This document shows, in pieces, positions 1 to 12,600 of a stretch of DNA of 64,000 bases; within the stretch, counting starts at the first letter, position 1; the number at the start of each line of letters is the position of its first letter. Source of the stretch: Lineus longissimus. Its lineage: Eukaryota > Nemertea > Pilidiophora > Heteronemertea > Lineidae. Under the pieces are notes generated by a model. The model was not told the DNA's origin and did not search any database. It worked only from the letters and a program-made list of their open reading frames with translations. Location of the stretch: contig NC_088314.1 of NCBI RefSeq assembly GCF_910592395.1, positions 10,170,001 to 10,234,000 on the forward strand, in the 5' to 3' direction. Position numbers and translations under genes: made by a program.

Positions 1-561
1 CTTGTCAGCACCCAACTTGATCACATTTTGTTGGAGAGAAAGCATAATTTTTACTGAGTGGTCAAAAATTATTATGACCTGTTCAAATCCTAATAAATGT
101 TTGAAAGGGGCCGAGGGGGAAGTGCTGTTCTTCTGATTAAAACATTGAACATTTCATCTATCCAGTGCCTATCTTGTCTATGAGATCCTTGTGAAAGTGT
201 CATCCAATTAGACCTGTGAAGATAATTCACCAGGGCCACGATGGCAAGGCCTGTCTGTATACAGTGTCAGTGTTTTGGGTGTTCGGTATAGGGACGGGGG
301 GGGGGGGGGGGGGGCATCCTCAGTCAATCCTAAAAATGTCAAAATTTAAAAATCTGGAAAGTAACTTAAATTTGAATATCGGGTGGATTAAAAAAACGTG
401 CCAAAATATAAGGGTTAAGATATTCAGCCTATGGCAATGAGATTTGTCTGATAATAAATTTTGATTGTTCTATGTTCTACAATGTTCGAAATGTTGCTTA
501 TGATGTAATGAACAGAGGTGAACTTTGCTTAAACATGTTAAATGGTCTTGACTATTTGCAG
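1..561. other. LRRK2 intron sequence, poly-G run
   Basis: No exon found before the acceptor at 560-561. A run of about 17 G at 297-314 is the only notable feature. Confidence 0.5.
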
Positions 562-691
562 GTTGTTTGCAACATCACCAACGGCCCCAGCGAGCTTGAC
601 ACCCTGAAACCATGGCTGCTGAATATCAAGGCGAGAGCTCCTGGCTGCCCTGTCATCATCGTGGGCACTCATAAGGACCTGTTGCCGGAAG
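562..691 (+). CDS. LRRK2: LRRK2 exon a: end of Roc GTPase, G4 motif
   Basis: Acceptor after ..ttgcag, donor gtgaga. Reads VVCNITNGPSELDTLKPW, then LLNIKARAPG and VIIVGTHKDL. THKD is the guanine-specificity (G4) box, THLD in human LRRK2. The arginine of NIKAR at 634-636 aligns with human R1441 and the asparagine three codons earlier with N1437, both Parkinson's-disease positions. Ends in phase 1. Confidence 0.88.
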
Positions 692-3600
692 GTGAGAGAT
701 GGCTTGGCTTTGGGGTCTGTCCCGGGCACAAGGGGGGAGGTCTGGTGGTATCCTTCGTGTCTAACTCTGAATCCATGGCGGTTGCTTTTTCCTGTTAGGC
801 TGTCACAGGGTCAAGCTCAGATGAGCGCTGAAATCACGACCGCCACTTGATACCTCAGAGTGCCTCTGTGTAGACCTATAACAACACACAACTGTGACAG
901 CTGTTGCGAAGTGCTCTTATTGGACGTGGTCAATGATAGACACTCTTTGGCACTGTTATTTTTATCATTTGAACTTTCAATGCCGAAAGAATAACAATTG
1001 GATATCACCAAGATGAAGCCCTAATTCAATTTGCTGCCAGCTCACTTTCACTTTGGTAAATGCATGGCTGCACATGCCTTCAGAAAAGTTGATATTTGCT
1101 ATTTCTACTGTTTGTGGCTAAATTCATTGTAGATTGCTGTTCAAAGTGTACATTTAATAAGTTCCTCATAGCTTTCTGTGGCTATTTGTATTCTCTGATC
1201 CATCACAGTAGATTCCAGAATAAAATACCGGGTAACTGAATTTCTCAAATAGAAGAATCCGAAAAATCAGTTCTTCTCAGGGAAGTGGACCTCGAGAAAA
1301 ACACATTTTAGTGATCTGAGTTACTATGAATAAAGCTTTCTGCATGATAGTGTGTCAATGAGACAAATTGATGGTCCCCTTTCATTGTTTTCAGATGAGC
1401 GCGATGAGAGGATCAGTGAAATGACGGACCTGATACGGGATCTTTGCAGCAAGCCTGGTAAGGAAATAGCTTCCTTTCTTTTTTAATTGTGAGATATAGG
1501 TGGGCATGATCTCTATACAAACAGAGGCAGTAGTGAACTATTGCCACTTTGGGAGGTTAGGTCCCAATGAAGATGTTTATGAGGGGCGAGGGGATATCAG
1601 ATTGATGTTGTAACATCACCTTTAATGGGAGGAATGTCCTGATGGAGACATTCATTATCTTTAACTTGACTTGCGCAGGCTATATGACCAGTGAAAGTTT
1701 GACAGGGAAAACTAGGTAAATTTTCGAGACAATTTTATCTTTCTATGCCCCACACAAAAATTGGGGGCAGAATATCATTGCCATTAGCTTTTCACTTTCC
1801 ATCAATTATTAGACTAAATGCCTTGCTTGAGCAGTCCGATTGTTTTGGGCTTTATTAGGAGTAACTAGGGGAAGGAACCCTAAGGCAAGAATAAGCTTCC
1901 ATTGATGAATGTTAGCAATTTCGAGTTTCCCTCAGGTGTTTGATTATGTAGCCAATGAGCTGCATAAGAAGTAATCACCAATTCAGTTATTTTTACCACA
2001 TTCAACTAGTCTGAATAAAGACTTGTGCCACGACTGGATCTCTTTAAAAGCAAATAAGTTTAGCTGGGAAGGGGGGTGTCTTATGAGACGGCAATAGAGG
2101 ACTGCTGTTGTTCAAGGCAACCACAGCATTTTCAGAGCCCAAAATTGAACAAGATTGATCAACCAAACGCCTCAGTTTGGGGCTGTATCAGACCTTTTTT
2201 TTTATTGGCTAAAATCTCATCCCTTGGGTGATTTATGTTCAGTCATTTTGATTTTTTTAAGATCTCAATTTGCAACCCTTTCCCCTTTCAAAATACATTT
2301 TGGCATGATAAAAGACATCTTGACCACCAAGGTTTTTGCATCTTATCAAAATTTATACTCTGGCTACATTTAAAGGGGTATAGACCATGAGGTTCAGTAT
2401 CAATAGAAGACGGATGAGAAACAAGATGAGAAACAAGATGAGAAACATGATTTATACCCCCCTCCCCACCCCTAAAAAACAGAAAGTACAAAAGAAGGTC
2501 AAATGGCAGTGTAGGGGAAACTAACAAACAGCGTATCAGAGGACCAATCAATGCAATAACCCAACACCTCCGGACCTTCACTATACCTACTTGTAGCTAC
2601 CCAACTCCTATATATGCACTGCTGATATCCACTGGTATAATCCCATGGTTTGACCTTGATTGAACAGCCTCTCCATTGTATGACCACTGCTGCTGCCATC
2701 TATTTTCTTGGCTACCTGAACGTATCATTCTACCTATTGGTGGCATCATTTGCTGGAGTCGAGAACTATTGAGTTCTGTCAATGTGCCATGGGGTTATTT
2801 CAGTCTATTTTCAGATTAATCTATGTTTAAAGGGGTACGCCGTTCGTAATTACTTGTGGTCCAGTTAAATAGAAATCCACTAATACACAATGCCGCAGTG
2901 CAGTTATTATGAATACAAATTTGTTGAAACTTGGTATTCATAGTATTTGTATATCAGTCCACACGAGGGCAATGCTGAAAATTATATTCAGTGTGTCTTT
3001 ACGCAATTGAGAGTATTCAAATTCAATTACAAATTCAAAATTTTCATCGAAGAGCGTAGGCCTCTAAGAATCTGAGGCATCTATCTGACCCCACATTATT
3101 AATCGATCGCTTTCATGATAGCCAGGATCGTTGACGATAGCTCGCTCATTGAAAAACAGCCAGACAACCCAATAATTGTCAAATTGAACAAGACCAAGCT
3201 AATTTAGCTACATTAGCAATGCTAATAGTACAGTGTAGTAGTAGTTCTTAATAGCAGACACCAGCAACCCAACCAGACTACAAGCATACTGATTGCTTAA
3301 TTAAGACTGTACCTGGACCAATAATAATATAGTATTGATTTTTCAGTTCTTCTTTTAAACAATAGGTGACAGCACCAAAGGTGCTAAATGGTGCTGGCAT
3401 TGCTCAAGAGTGCATGATTATTTTTACCGAATTTTTTACATTATTTTAAAACATCCATGAATAAAGTGTCTCGCACCTTGGCTGAAATTGAAATTCTGAT
3501 TTCCCTCAAATCCATCCCTACTCTCAGTGTCTGGAAAGGAGGCGCAGTGCGCACAGCAGTCTAAGTTAAAGGCCGACGCCGTTCGTTAACAGTTTTGAAT

Positions 3601-6600
3601 TTGTAATTGAATTGAAAATGTCCAATTGTGAAAATACGTACTAAATATAAATTTCAACATTGCCGTTGTGTAGACTGATATACAAATACTATGAACACCA
3701 ATTGTCTTTATGATGACTGCACTACAGCATTGTGTATAAGTGGATTTCTATTAACTGGACCACGAGTAATTATGAACAATGTACCCTTTTAAAAGAATGT
3801 TTTGTTCAGAGTGAGAAGAAAAATTCTTAGAAATGTTTCACAAAATATAAAAAATGTAAGTCAAGTGTTGGTATGGGAGAGGCCGAAGCCAGTTCTAGTT
3901 AGAGATAACCCAACACCCCCGGACCTACACTCTCCGTACTATCACAAGTCTCTTATATGGGTTTGACTGTAGTGAACCTTCTTACCATGGTTTGACCTAG
4001 GCCTATTGTGATTATTCAGCAATTTGATTGAAAGGTTAGTCACTGAATTCTCTTCAAGATGGCAGCACCATGTAATGATTGTGAAATGAGAATGAATCAT
4101 TGAGGAACAAATCAGACCTAATATCTATATTGAATGAATATATTAGGCCAGGAACTGCTGATTAATCAGAACTAAACCCAGGACAAACCATGGGAAAGAA
4201 AATATGCAGACAGCAACCCATATAACAGACCTGTGGTCTGATACTTGGATGTGTAGGTCCGAAGGTGCTGGGTTATCCAGAAATGAATTCTCAATTCTAA
4301 TCTTACTCCTTCCCACACCAACACTTGACTTACATTTTTGAAAGGAAAAGATTGACCAATGGGCACTATGATATTAGATTTTCCCACTCAAAAAGGTTTT
4401 CGTTATCATCAATAAACCTTACACTTGACTTACAATTTGAAAGAAAAAGATTGGCCATGGGGTTATTTCAGTCTATTTTCGGATTAATCTATGTTTAAAG
4501 GGGTACGTCGATCGTAATTACTTGTGGTCCAATTAAATAGAAATCCACTAATACACAATGCCGTAGTGCAGTTATTATGAATACAAATTTGTTTAAACTT
4601 GGTATTCATAGTATTTGTATATCAGTCTAGACAACGGCAATGTTGAAATTTATATTTAGTATGTATTTTCGCAATTGGACATTTTTAAATTCAATTGCAA
4701 ATTCAAAATTTTAACAAACGGCATAGGCCTTTAAGAATCTGAGGCATCTATCTGACCCCACATTATTAATCGATCCCTTTCATGATAGCCAGGATCGTTG
4801 ACGATAGCTAGCTCATTGAAAAACAGCCAGACAACCCAATAAATGTCAAATTAAACAAGACCAAGAATAATTTAGCTACATTAGCAATGCTTATACAGTT
4901 GAACCTCTCTTAGTGGACACCTCTCCTATGATAATCTTCTCTAATGAGGACTCTGGTTTCGGTCCAAAACATGTCATTTCCATTCAAATTGACCTCTTTA
5001 ATCAGGACACCTCTCTATTAAGGACAGCATAGGTCAGTCCCAAGGGTGTCCTTAATGGAGAGGTTCTACTGTACTACAGTGTAGTAGTTGTTTATAGCAG
5101 ACGCCAGCGACGCAATCGCTTAATTTTATAGCCTGTACCTAATAATAGTATATGGCACCAAGAATTCATAAAGTCTAGTCTTTATGAAATTCTTGATGGC
5201 ACTTTAATAATACCCTGTTGCTGTGGAGAATGAACTATCCACCTGAATGATATGACCACTTATAATATGGTATTGATTTTTAGCTCACCTCTTAGCAGAG
5301 GTGAGCTTATCCCATACCGTGGCGTCCGTCGTCCGTCGTCGTCGTCGTCGTCGTCGTCGTCCGTCGTCCGTTAGCAGGGCACGTTTCGTAACTGTTAGAG
5401 CTATTGAGTTGAAACTTGGTACACATGTACCCTTATGTAATGACACCTGGGAGACCAAGTTTCGGTCCGATTCGTTTCATGGTTTGGCCACCAGGGGGCC
5501 AAACGTTAAAAGTGAAAATATGCAATATCTCCCTTAATAGTAGTCGGGAAATTTTGAAAAAAATATGGTAGGTACTTCTAGCAAAGGTGCATCATATATC
5601 CTCCGGGTTTTTGATTTGACCTCCTTTTCAAGGTCACAGAGGTCAAATGGTGTAAATTGGCCGTTAGGATGTAACGATGGCACGATTCTAAACTGCAATG
5701 ACTATTGATACCAAATTTGGTACACATTTACCCCTTAGTCAGGTGATCTCAGGGACCGAAGTTTGGTCCAATATGATTCACCACTTGACCACCAGGGGGC
5801 AAAATCCAAAAACCTTAAAAATGTGATTATTCCTTAACTTCTTGCCCGATTGCCACCAATTTGATATCATGGGTACATCTAACCACCATACAGTATATGT
5901 CACACAGGTTTTTAATTTGACCTTCTTGTCAAGGTCACAGAGGTCAAATGGCGTAAATTCGCCATCAGGCCGTAACTATGGCACGTTTCTTAACTGCAAT
6001 GACTATTGATCACAAATTAAGTACACATGTACCCCTTGGTCAGGTGATCTCAGGTACCGAAGTTTGGTGCGATCTGATTTGCCGTTTGGCCTCCAGGGAG
6101 GGGGCCAAATCCTAAATTCTTCAAAATGCCATTATTCCTAGTAATGACTTGCCCGATTGGCACCAATTTTATATCATAGGAACATCTAATTCTAACAACC
6201 ATTCAATGTGTCACCCGGGTCTTCTTTGATTTGACCTACTTTTCAAGGTCACAGAGGTCGAATGTACTGTAAATTGGCCATTTTGGGGAAATTGTAATTG
6301 CTTGGACCTACATCAAACCTAACACTACATGACACAAGACCATGCTCTTTATCCATCTTTCCTCCACATGAGGTGAGCACAATGGCCCTGGCCATTTCAT
6401 TCAGGTTTTTTTTAAACAACAGGTGACAGCACCAATGGTGCTAAATGGTGCTGGCATTGCTCAAGAGTGCATGATTATTTTTACAGAATTTTTTACATTA
6501 TTTTGAAATGTCCACGAATAAAGTATCTCACACCTTGGCTGAAATTGAAATTCTGATTTCTCTCAAATCCATCCCTACTCTCAGTGTCCGGGAAGGGGGC

Positions 6601-9600
6601 TCAGTGCACACATCAGTCTAAGTTAAAGGCCTACGCCGTTCGTTAAAACTCACGAGTGCATGATAATTTTTACAGAATTTTTTACATTATTTTAAAACAT
6701 CCATGAATAAAGTATCTCGTACCTTGGCTGAAATTGAAATTCTGATTTCTCTCAAATTCATCCCTATTCTCAGCGTCTGGAAAGGGGGCTCAGTGCACAC
6801 AGCAGTCTAAGTTAAAGGCCTACGCCGTTCCTTAAAAAAATTTGAATTTGTCATTGATTTTAAAAATGTCCAATTGCGAAAATACGTACTAAATATAAAT
6901 TTCAACATTGCCGTTGTGTAGACTGATATACAAATACTATGAACACCAATTGTCTTTATGATAACTGCACTACAGCATTGTGTATAAGTGGATTTCTATT
7001 AACTGGACCACGAGTAATTATGAACAATGTACCCTTTTAAAAGAATGTTTTGTTCAGAGTGAGAAGAAAAATTCTTAGAAATGTTTCACAAAATATAAAA
7101 AATGTAAGTCAAGTGTTGATGTGGGAGAGGCCGAAGCGATAACCCAACACCCTCGGACCTACACTATCATTACTATCACAAGTCTCTTATATGGGTTTGA
7201 CTGTAGTGAACCTTCTTACCATGGTTTGACCTAGGCCTATTGTGATTATTCAGCAATTTGATTGAAAGGTTAGTCACTGAATTCTCTTCAAGATGGCAGC
7301 ACCATGAAATGATTGTGAAATGAGAATGCATCATTGCGGAACAAATCAGACCTAATATCTATGTCGAATGAATATAGGCCATGAACTGCTGATTAAAGGG
7401 AATGGCCCGCCAAAAAATGGGGAGTTTTGGACGGCCCGGTCAAAACCTTAGGCGGGAATAAGGTTTCATTGATAAATATAAGGAGTTTCAAGGCCCCCAA
7501 ATCACTTGTAAGGTTCAATAGATACTGGCCTTTCATTGGTTTACCGTCTGCGTATCATTTACATACTTTCATTTTGAAAAATATGACAATATTTACGATC
7601 ACGTTATTGATTTTTGCAACATTTTCGGTAACGCGCCCCTTGCGGATCTGTAAGGTACCATTCGGATGCTTGAAAAATGCTTCGTCTCGTCGATTCGCTC
7701 GCGGATAAACGCATCAGGTTGACGGCAGCAACTTTTAATTGTTGGAGACAGAGAAGGAAGGAATATGATTATCAGTTTGATGAAAACTTTGCAAAGTTTC
7801 TTCTTGGGACTCGAAATCCAAACTACTATTCTCTCCATTTTCCATTTTCTCCTCTCTCCAACTCACTACTATCGCTATTGACTGCGTAACATACACTAAC
7901 ATTCTTTCGCTATCATTGCTAACTTCATTTACTAGAACACTGGCCTCTTTGTAGCCGATTATGTAACCCATAGTGGAAACATCTGACAGCGCCGCCCGGC
8001 ATGATCCACGTGCTACTGGCATATTTATAACTCGTAGTAAATAAGGTTGTAAAAATATGCAAATGAGATGCCGTATATGGAAACCATGACGTCACTAAGC
8101 AGTTCTTATTTCTGCTACGGGTGGCGCTGTTGCTTGCTTCTGGAGGCGCTATTCAACCTCTCTAATCAGAACTAAACCCAGGTCAAACCATGGGAAAGAA
8201 TATCTGCAGACAGCAAACCATATAAGAAACCTGTGATCTGTCACTTGAATGTAGGTCCGAAGGTGATGGGTTATCCAGAAATGAATTCTCAATTCTAATC
8301 TTATTCCTTCCCACACCAACACTTGACTTACATTTTTGAAAAAAGAAAAAGATTGGCCAATGGGCACTATGATATTAGTTTTTCCCACTCAAAAATGTTT
8401 TTATTATCATCAATAAACCTTACACTTGACTTACATTTTTGAAAGAAAAAGATTGACCAATGGGCACTATGATATTAGATTTTCCCACTCAAAAATGTTT
8501 TCATTATCATCAATAAACCTTACACTTGACTTACATTTTTGAAAGAAAAAGATTGGCCAATGGGTACAATGATATTAGATTTTCCCACTCAAAAAGGTTT
8601 TCATTATCATCAATAAACCTTACACTTGACTTACATTTTTGAAAGAAAAAGATTGACCAATGGGCACTATGATATTAGTTTTTCCCACTCAAAAAGGTTT
8701 TCATTATTGTTATCAATAAACCTTACACTTGACTTACATTTTTGAAAGAAAAAGATTGGCCAATGGGTACAATGATATTAGATTTTCCCACTCAAAAAGG
8801 TTTTCATTATCATCAACAAACCTTACACTTGACTTACATTTTTGAAAGAAAAAGATTGGCCAATGGGTACAATGATATTAGATTTTCCCACTCAAAAAGG
8901 TTTTCATTATCATCAATAAACCTTACACTTGACTTACATTTTTGAAAGAAAAAGATTGACCAATGGGCACTATGATATTAGTTTTTTACACTCAAAAAGG
9001 TTTTCATTATTGTTATCAATAAACCTTACACTTGACTTACATTTTTGAAAGAAAAAGATTGGCCAATGGGTACAATGATATTAGATTTTCCCACTCAAAA
9101 AGGTTTTCATTATTGTTATCAATAAACCTTACACTTGACTTACATTTTTGAAAGAAAAAGATTGGCCAATGGGTACAATGATATTAGATTTTCCCACTCA
9201 AAAATGTTTTCATTATCATCAATAAACCTTACACTTGACTTACATTTTTGAAAGAAAAAGATTGGCCAATGGGTACAATGATATTAGATTTTCCCACTCA
9301 AAAAGGTTTTCATTATCATCAATAAACCTTACACTTGACTTACATTTTTGAAAGAAAAAGATTGGCCAATGGGCACTATGATATTAGATTTTCCCACTCA
9401 AAAAGGTTTTTTCGTTATTGTCAATAAACCTTACACTTGACTTACATTTTTGAAAAAAAAGATCGAAACTGATATTATTATTTTATTAGGACATTCCATG
9501 TATACCCATTGCAAAGAAACCCTGGAGATTTGGGAATTGAGCCATAATTCTCCCTCACAAAATCGGACACAACACTGCCTCTTCTTGCAAGGGGGGGGGG

Positions 9601-12600
9601 GGGTGAATGCGCATGTAGGAATGTGAAGACTATGCTATGAGCCAACGAGTGTGCACCTTTGAACCACCGGATGTTTCATGACAAAATAGCGGGCCTTCTG
9701 AGAGTGAACCAACTTCCTCCTGAATACGGACCCAGAGCTCCACTGCTCTCTCTCTCTTCACAACTCTCATTCCCACTCATGGATTGCTCTTAATACTTAG
9801 GCCTGCCTTTTTGTATACCTTGGTGCTCGGACATCTCCAGTGACAATTCAGGAGAGGAGGGCGGAAAATCTTTTTTAAAAAATGAATTTCGGGCTTTTTT
9901 GTGATTCTCGAATTAAATGTAGATGTCAGAGATGTCGAAGGAAGAAATCAAAATAGAAATTTACAGTAGAACCTCTCTATTAAGGACACCCATGTGACTG
10001 ACAAAGGCTGTCCTTAATAGAGAGGTGTCATCCCACCTATGAGGAGGAATTCTCAGAGAATAACACTACCTGTAAGTGGAGAGTTAGTGCTGAAGAAGAT
10101 AAAATCTGGCGCTGTTGTGGCGCTTGCATATTAGGCCATGGGACAAGTGCCAAAAATGTGTCTAGAAAAAGGATTCCGTTTGACAAATTAGCGGGCAAAT
10201 TGAAAACAGTCGTTTTTGGGTAATATGGGGGTGCTGATTTCAAAAATCAATTTTTCTCCCGCGTAAAGTTGCACATTAAGTCAGAAATGAGACCCTTAAT
10301 AGGGCCTAATGGTCCCAAAGTAGGGGTCAAAAAGTTGATGTCATCGAAACATGTCAACATGGGTATCAAAATGAAGGTCTATGGGGGTACTTTAACATTG
10401 CATAGTTTTTGGCCCCCTTAACGAACCGTGGGACCCCCCAGGGAGGGTCAAAAAGGGCAAAAGTGGAAACTTTGACCGCCTCCCATGAGCTTCATAGGCA
10501 CCGCATGTGGATAAAAACTGTTTTATTCGACAGTACTCACATAGACCTTTTCATAGATACCCATGACGACACCCTTGGGCAAAAGGTTTTTGAGATCTTA
10601 AATTTGGAGCCTAAAAAGGGGTCAAAATTACTATCTCGGCAACCCTTACCCCGAGAGTGTTGTCATGGGTATCATTTTGAAGGTCTATACGATTACTGGC
10701 AAATAAAACAGTTTTTATCCATTTATAGTCCCTATGAAGATCGTGGGACAGGGTCAATTTACCACTTTTGCCCTTTTTGACCCTCCCTGGGGGGTCCCAC
10801 GGTTCGTTAAGGGGGCCAAAAACTATGCAATGTTAAAGTACCCCCATAGACCTTCATTTTGATACCCATGTTGACATGTTTCGATGACATCAACTTTTTG
10901 ACCCCTACTTTGGGACCATTAGGCCCTAAGGGTCTCATTTCTGACTTAATGTGCAACTTTATGCGGGAGAAAAATTGATTTTTGAAATCAGCACCCCCAT
11001 ATTACCCAAAAACGACTGTTTTCAATTTGCCCGCTAATTTGTCAAACGGAACTTCACATTTTTCACACCCATGGCCTATATATCTTTTTCTGGAAATGCC
11101 CCCCAAAGTAATGGAACAATGGAGCTGGCATTTAAGATCCATGAAACTGCAAATAGCCAAACTATTTGTTGTATTACCACTCTTAATAACTCCAGGTGAG
11201 CCCATAATTCATTCCAGGTGAGCCCATAATTCATTCCAGATGAGCCCATAATGCATTCCAGTTTAGCCCATAATTAATTCCAGTTTAGCCCATAAATCAT
11301 TCCAGATGAGCCCATAATTCATTCCAGGTGAGCCCATAATTCATTCCTGGTGAGCCCATAATTCATTCCAGGTGAGCCCATAATTCATTCCAGGTGAGCC
11401 CATAATTCATTCATTTGCCCATTTTCACATCCATTTTGTAGGGTTTCCAAAAGTCAGTGATTTCAAGTGTGTGAATGGAAAGAGAGATAACCGAGAAATT
11501 GAAAAGCTAAGAACGACAATTAAATCAGTCATCGAAGAGTAAGTACATGATATAAGCATTATATTTTTATTATTTCTTGTATCCAGTGGAACCTCCCTAT
11601 TAGAGGTGACTTGAAATGCTTTTATTAAAATTTTAACTTGGTGTATAAATAATAGGGCATAACATAAGAAACACAAGTGTAAAAACCGCATAAAAATCAA
11701 ACTACCGGTACTCATCTTAAAGTTATAGCAGTATGTAATTCAAACATTCCAGGCGGTGCAGGAAGAACAAATTGATGATGTACATTCTGCTGTACTAAAA
11801 TTAAGTTTTGATAGTTTCATGCTTACATTCTAATTACCTTGTCACAGGTAAGAGCTTTTAGTAGTGAACATGTTAATGTGCAATTTGAAAATCTAGGCAT
11901 GAAACTATAAAAAACTTTATTTCAGTACAGCACAATGTACATCATCAGCTTGTTCTTCCTGCTCCACCTGGAATGTTTGAATTTTCTACCTGCCATAACT
12001 TGAAGATGGGTAGTTCGATATTTATGCGGTTTTCACCACCGTGTTTGTTATCTTATGCCCTATTTTTTTTCCTAATTAAAAAGTGTTGCAGGTGACCTTT
12101 AAATAAGTGCACTGTCCTTAACATGTTTAACTCTTTTGCTACATTCGGTATTTACCAGTTTGAGGCTTACCCCATTTCAATATCTGTGCAAAAATATATC
12201 GAGCAAAATTTTTATCATTGGTGCTTCTAATTAACAATTTACAAATTTTGAAGGTTCAAGGTAAAAGGCCAGCCGGTCATGGGACAGAAGGTACCCGCTA
12301 GTTACATTGTAAGTACACGAAGGTATTGTCGGTTGGTTAGAGCAGTAGCCAATCAGATGTTAGCAATAATATCGTGTCATAAACACCTAGGATGTCACCA
12401 ATAATGTAAACACTGGTAATCAAGCATTTGATATTGCAAGCCTGCTCATGATGAAATTTTATAAAAAAGACAAGAATGTTGGTATGGGTATTTTTGACAT
12501 AAGTTTCAAAGCATACAATAGCTACCAGGCTGACACAATATATTGATATTATGATATCTGTTGATATGTATATATATATTGATATTCGTTGATACTAGAT

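Larger units (their letters stand above)
2788..8400. repeat. two-copy duplicated block with nested insertions
   Basis: Unit 1 (about 2788-4440) and unit 2 (about 4458-8400) share the same order: ATGGGGTTATTTCAGTC, MITE A, a TCTGAGGCATCTATCTGACC segment, GTGACAGCACCAA segment, inverted MITE A, TTGACCTAGGCC segment, and the CAGAACTAAACCCAGG segment. Unit 2 carries extra insertions: a pogo-like MITE at 4894, a 1.1 kb element at 5281 and a 760-base segment at about 7397-8160. Unit 1 is therefore the empty-site version for each. Confidence 0.75.

Noticed and set aside
5301-5537. Arg-rich + frame (VVRRRRRRRRR)
   Set aside because: Translation of the (GTC)n run in a mobile element; the second copy at 28534 has a different run length.
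10409-10780. 123-codon + frame MAPLTNRGTPQGG..
   Set aside because: It spans the centre of the 950-bp foldback and its arms encode nothing recognisable.
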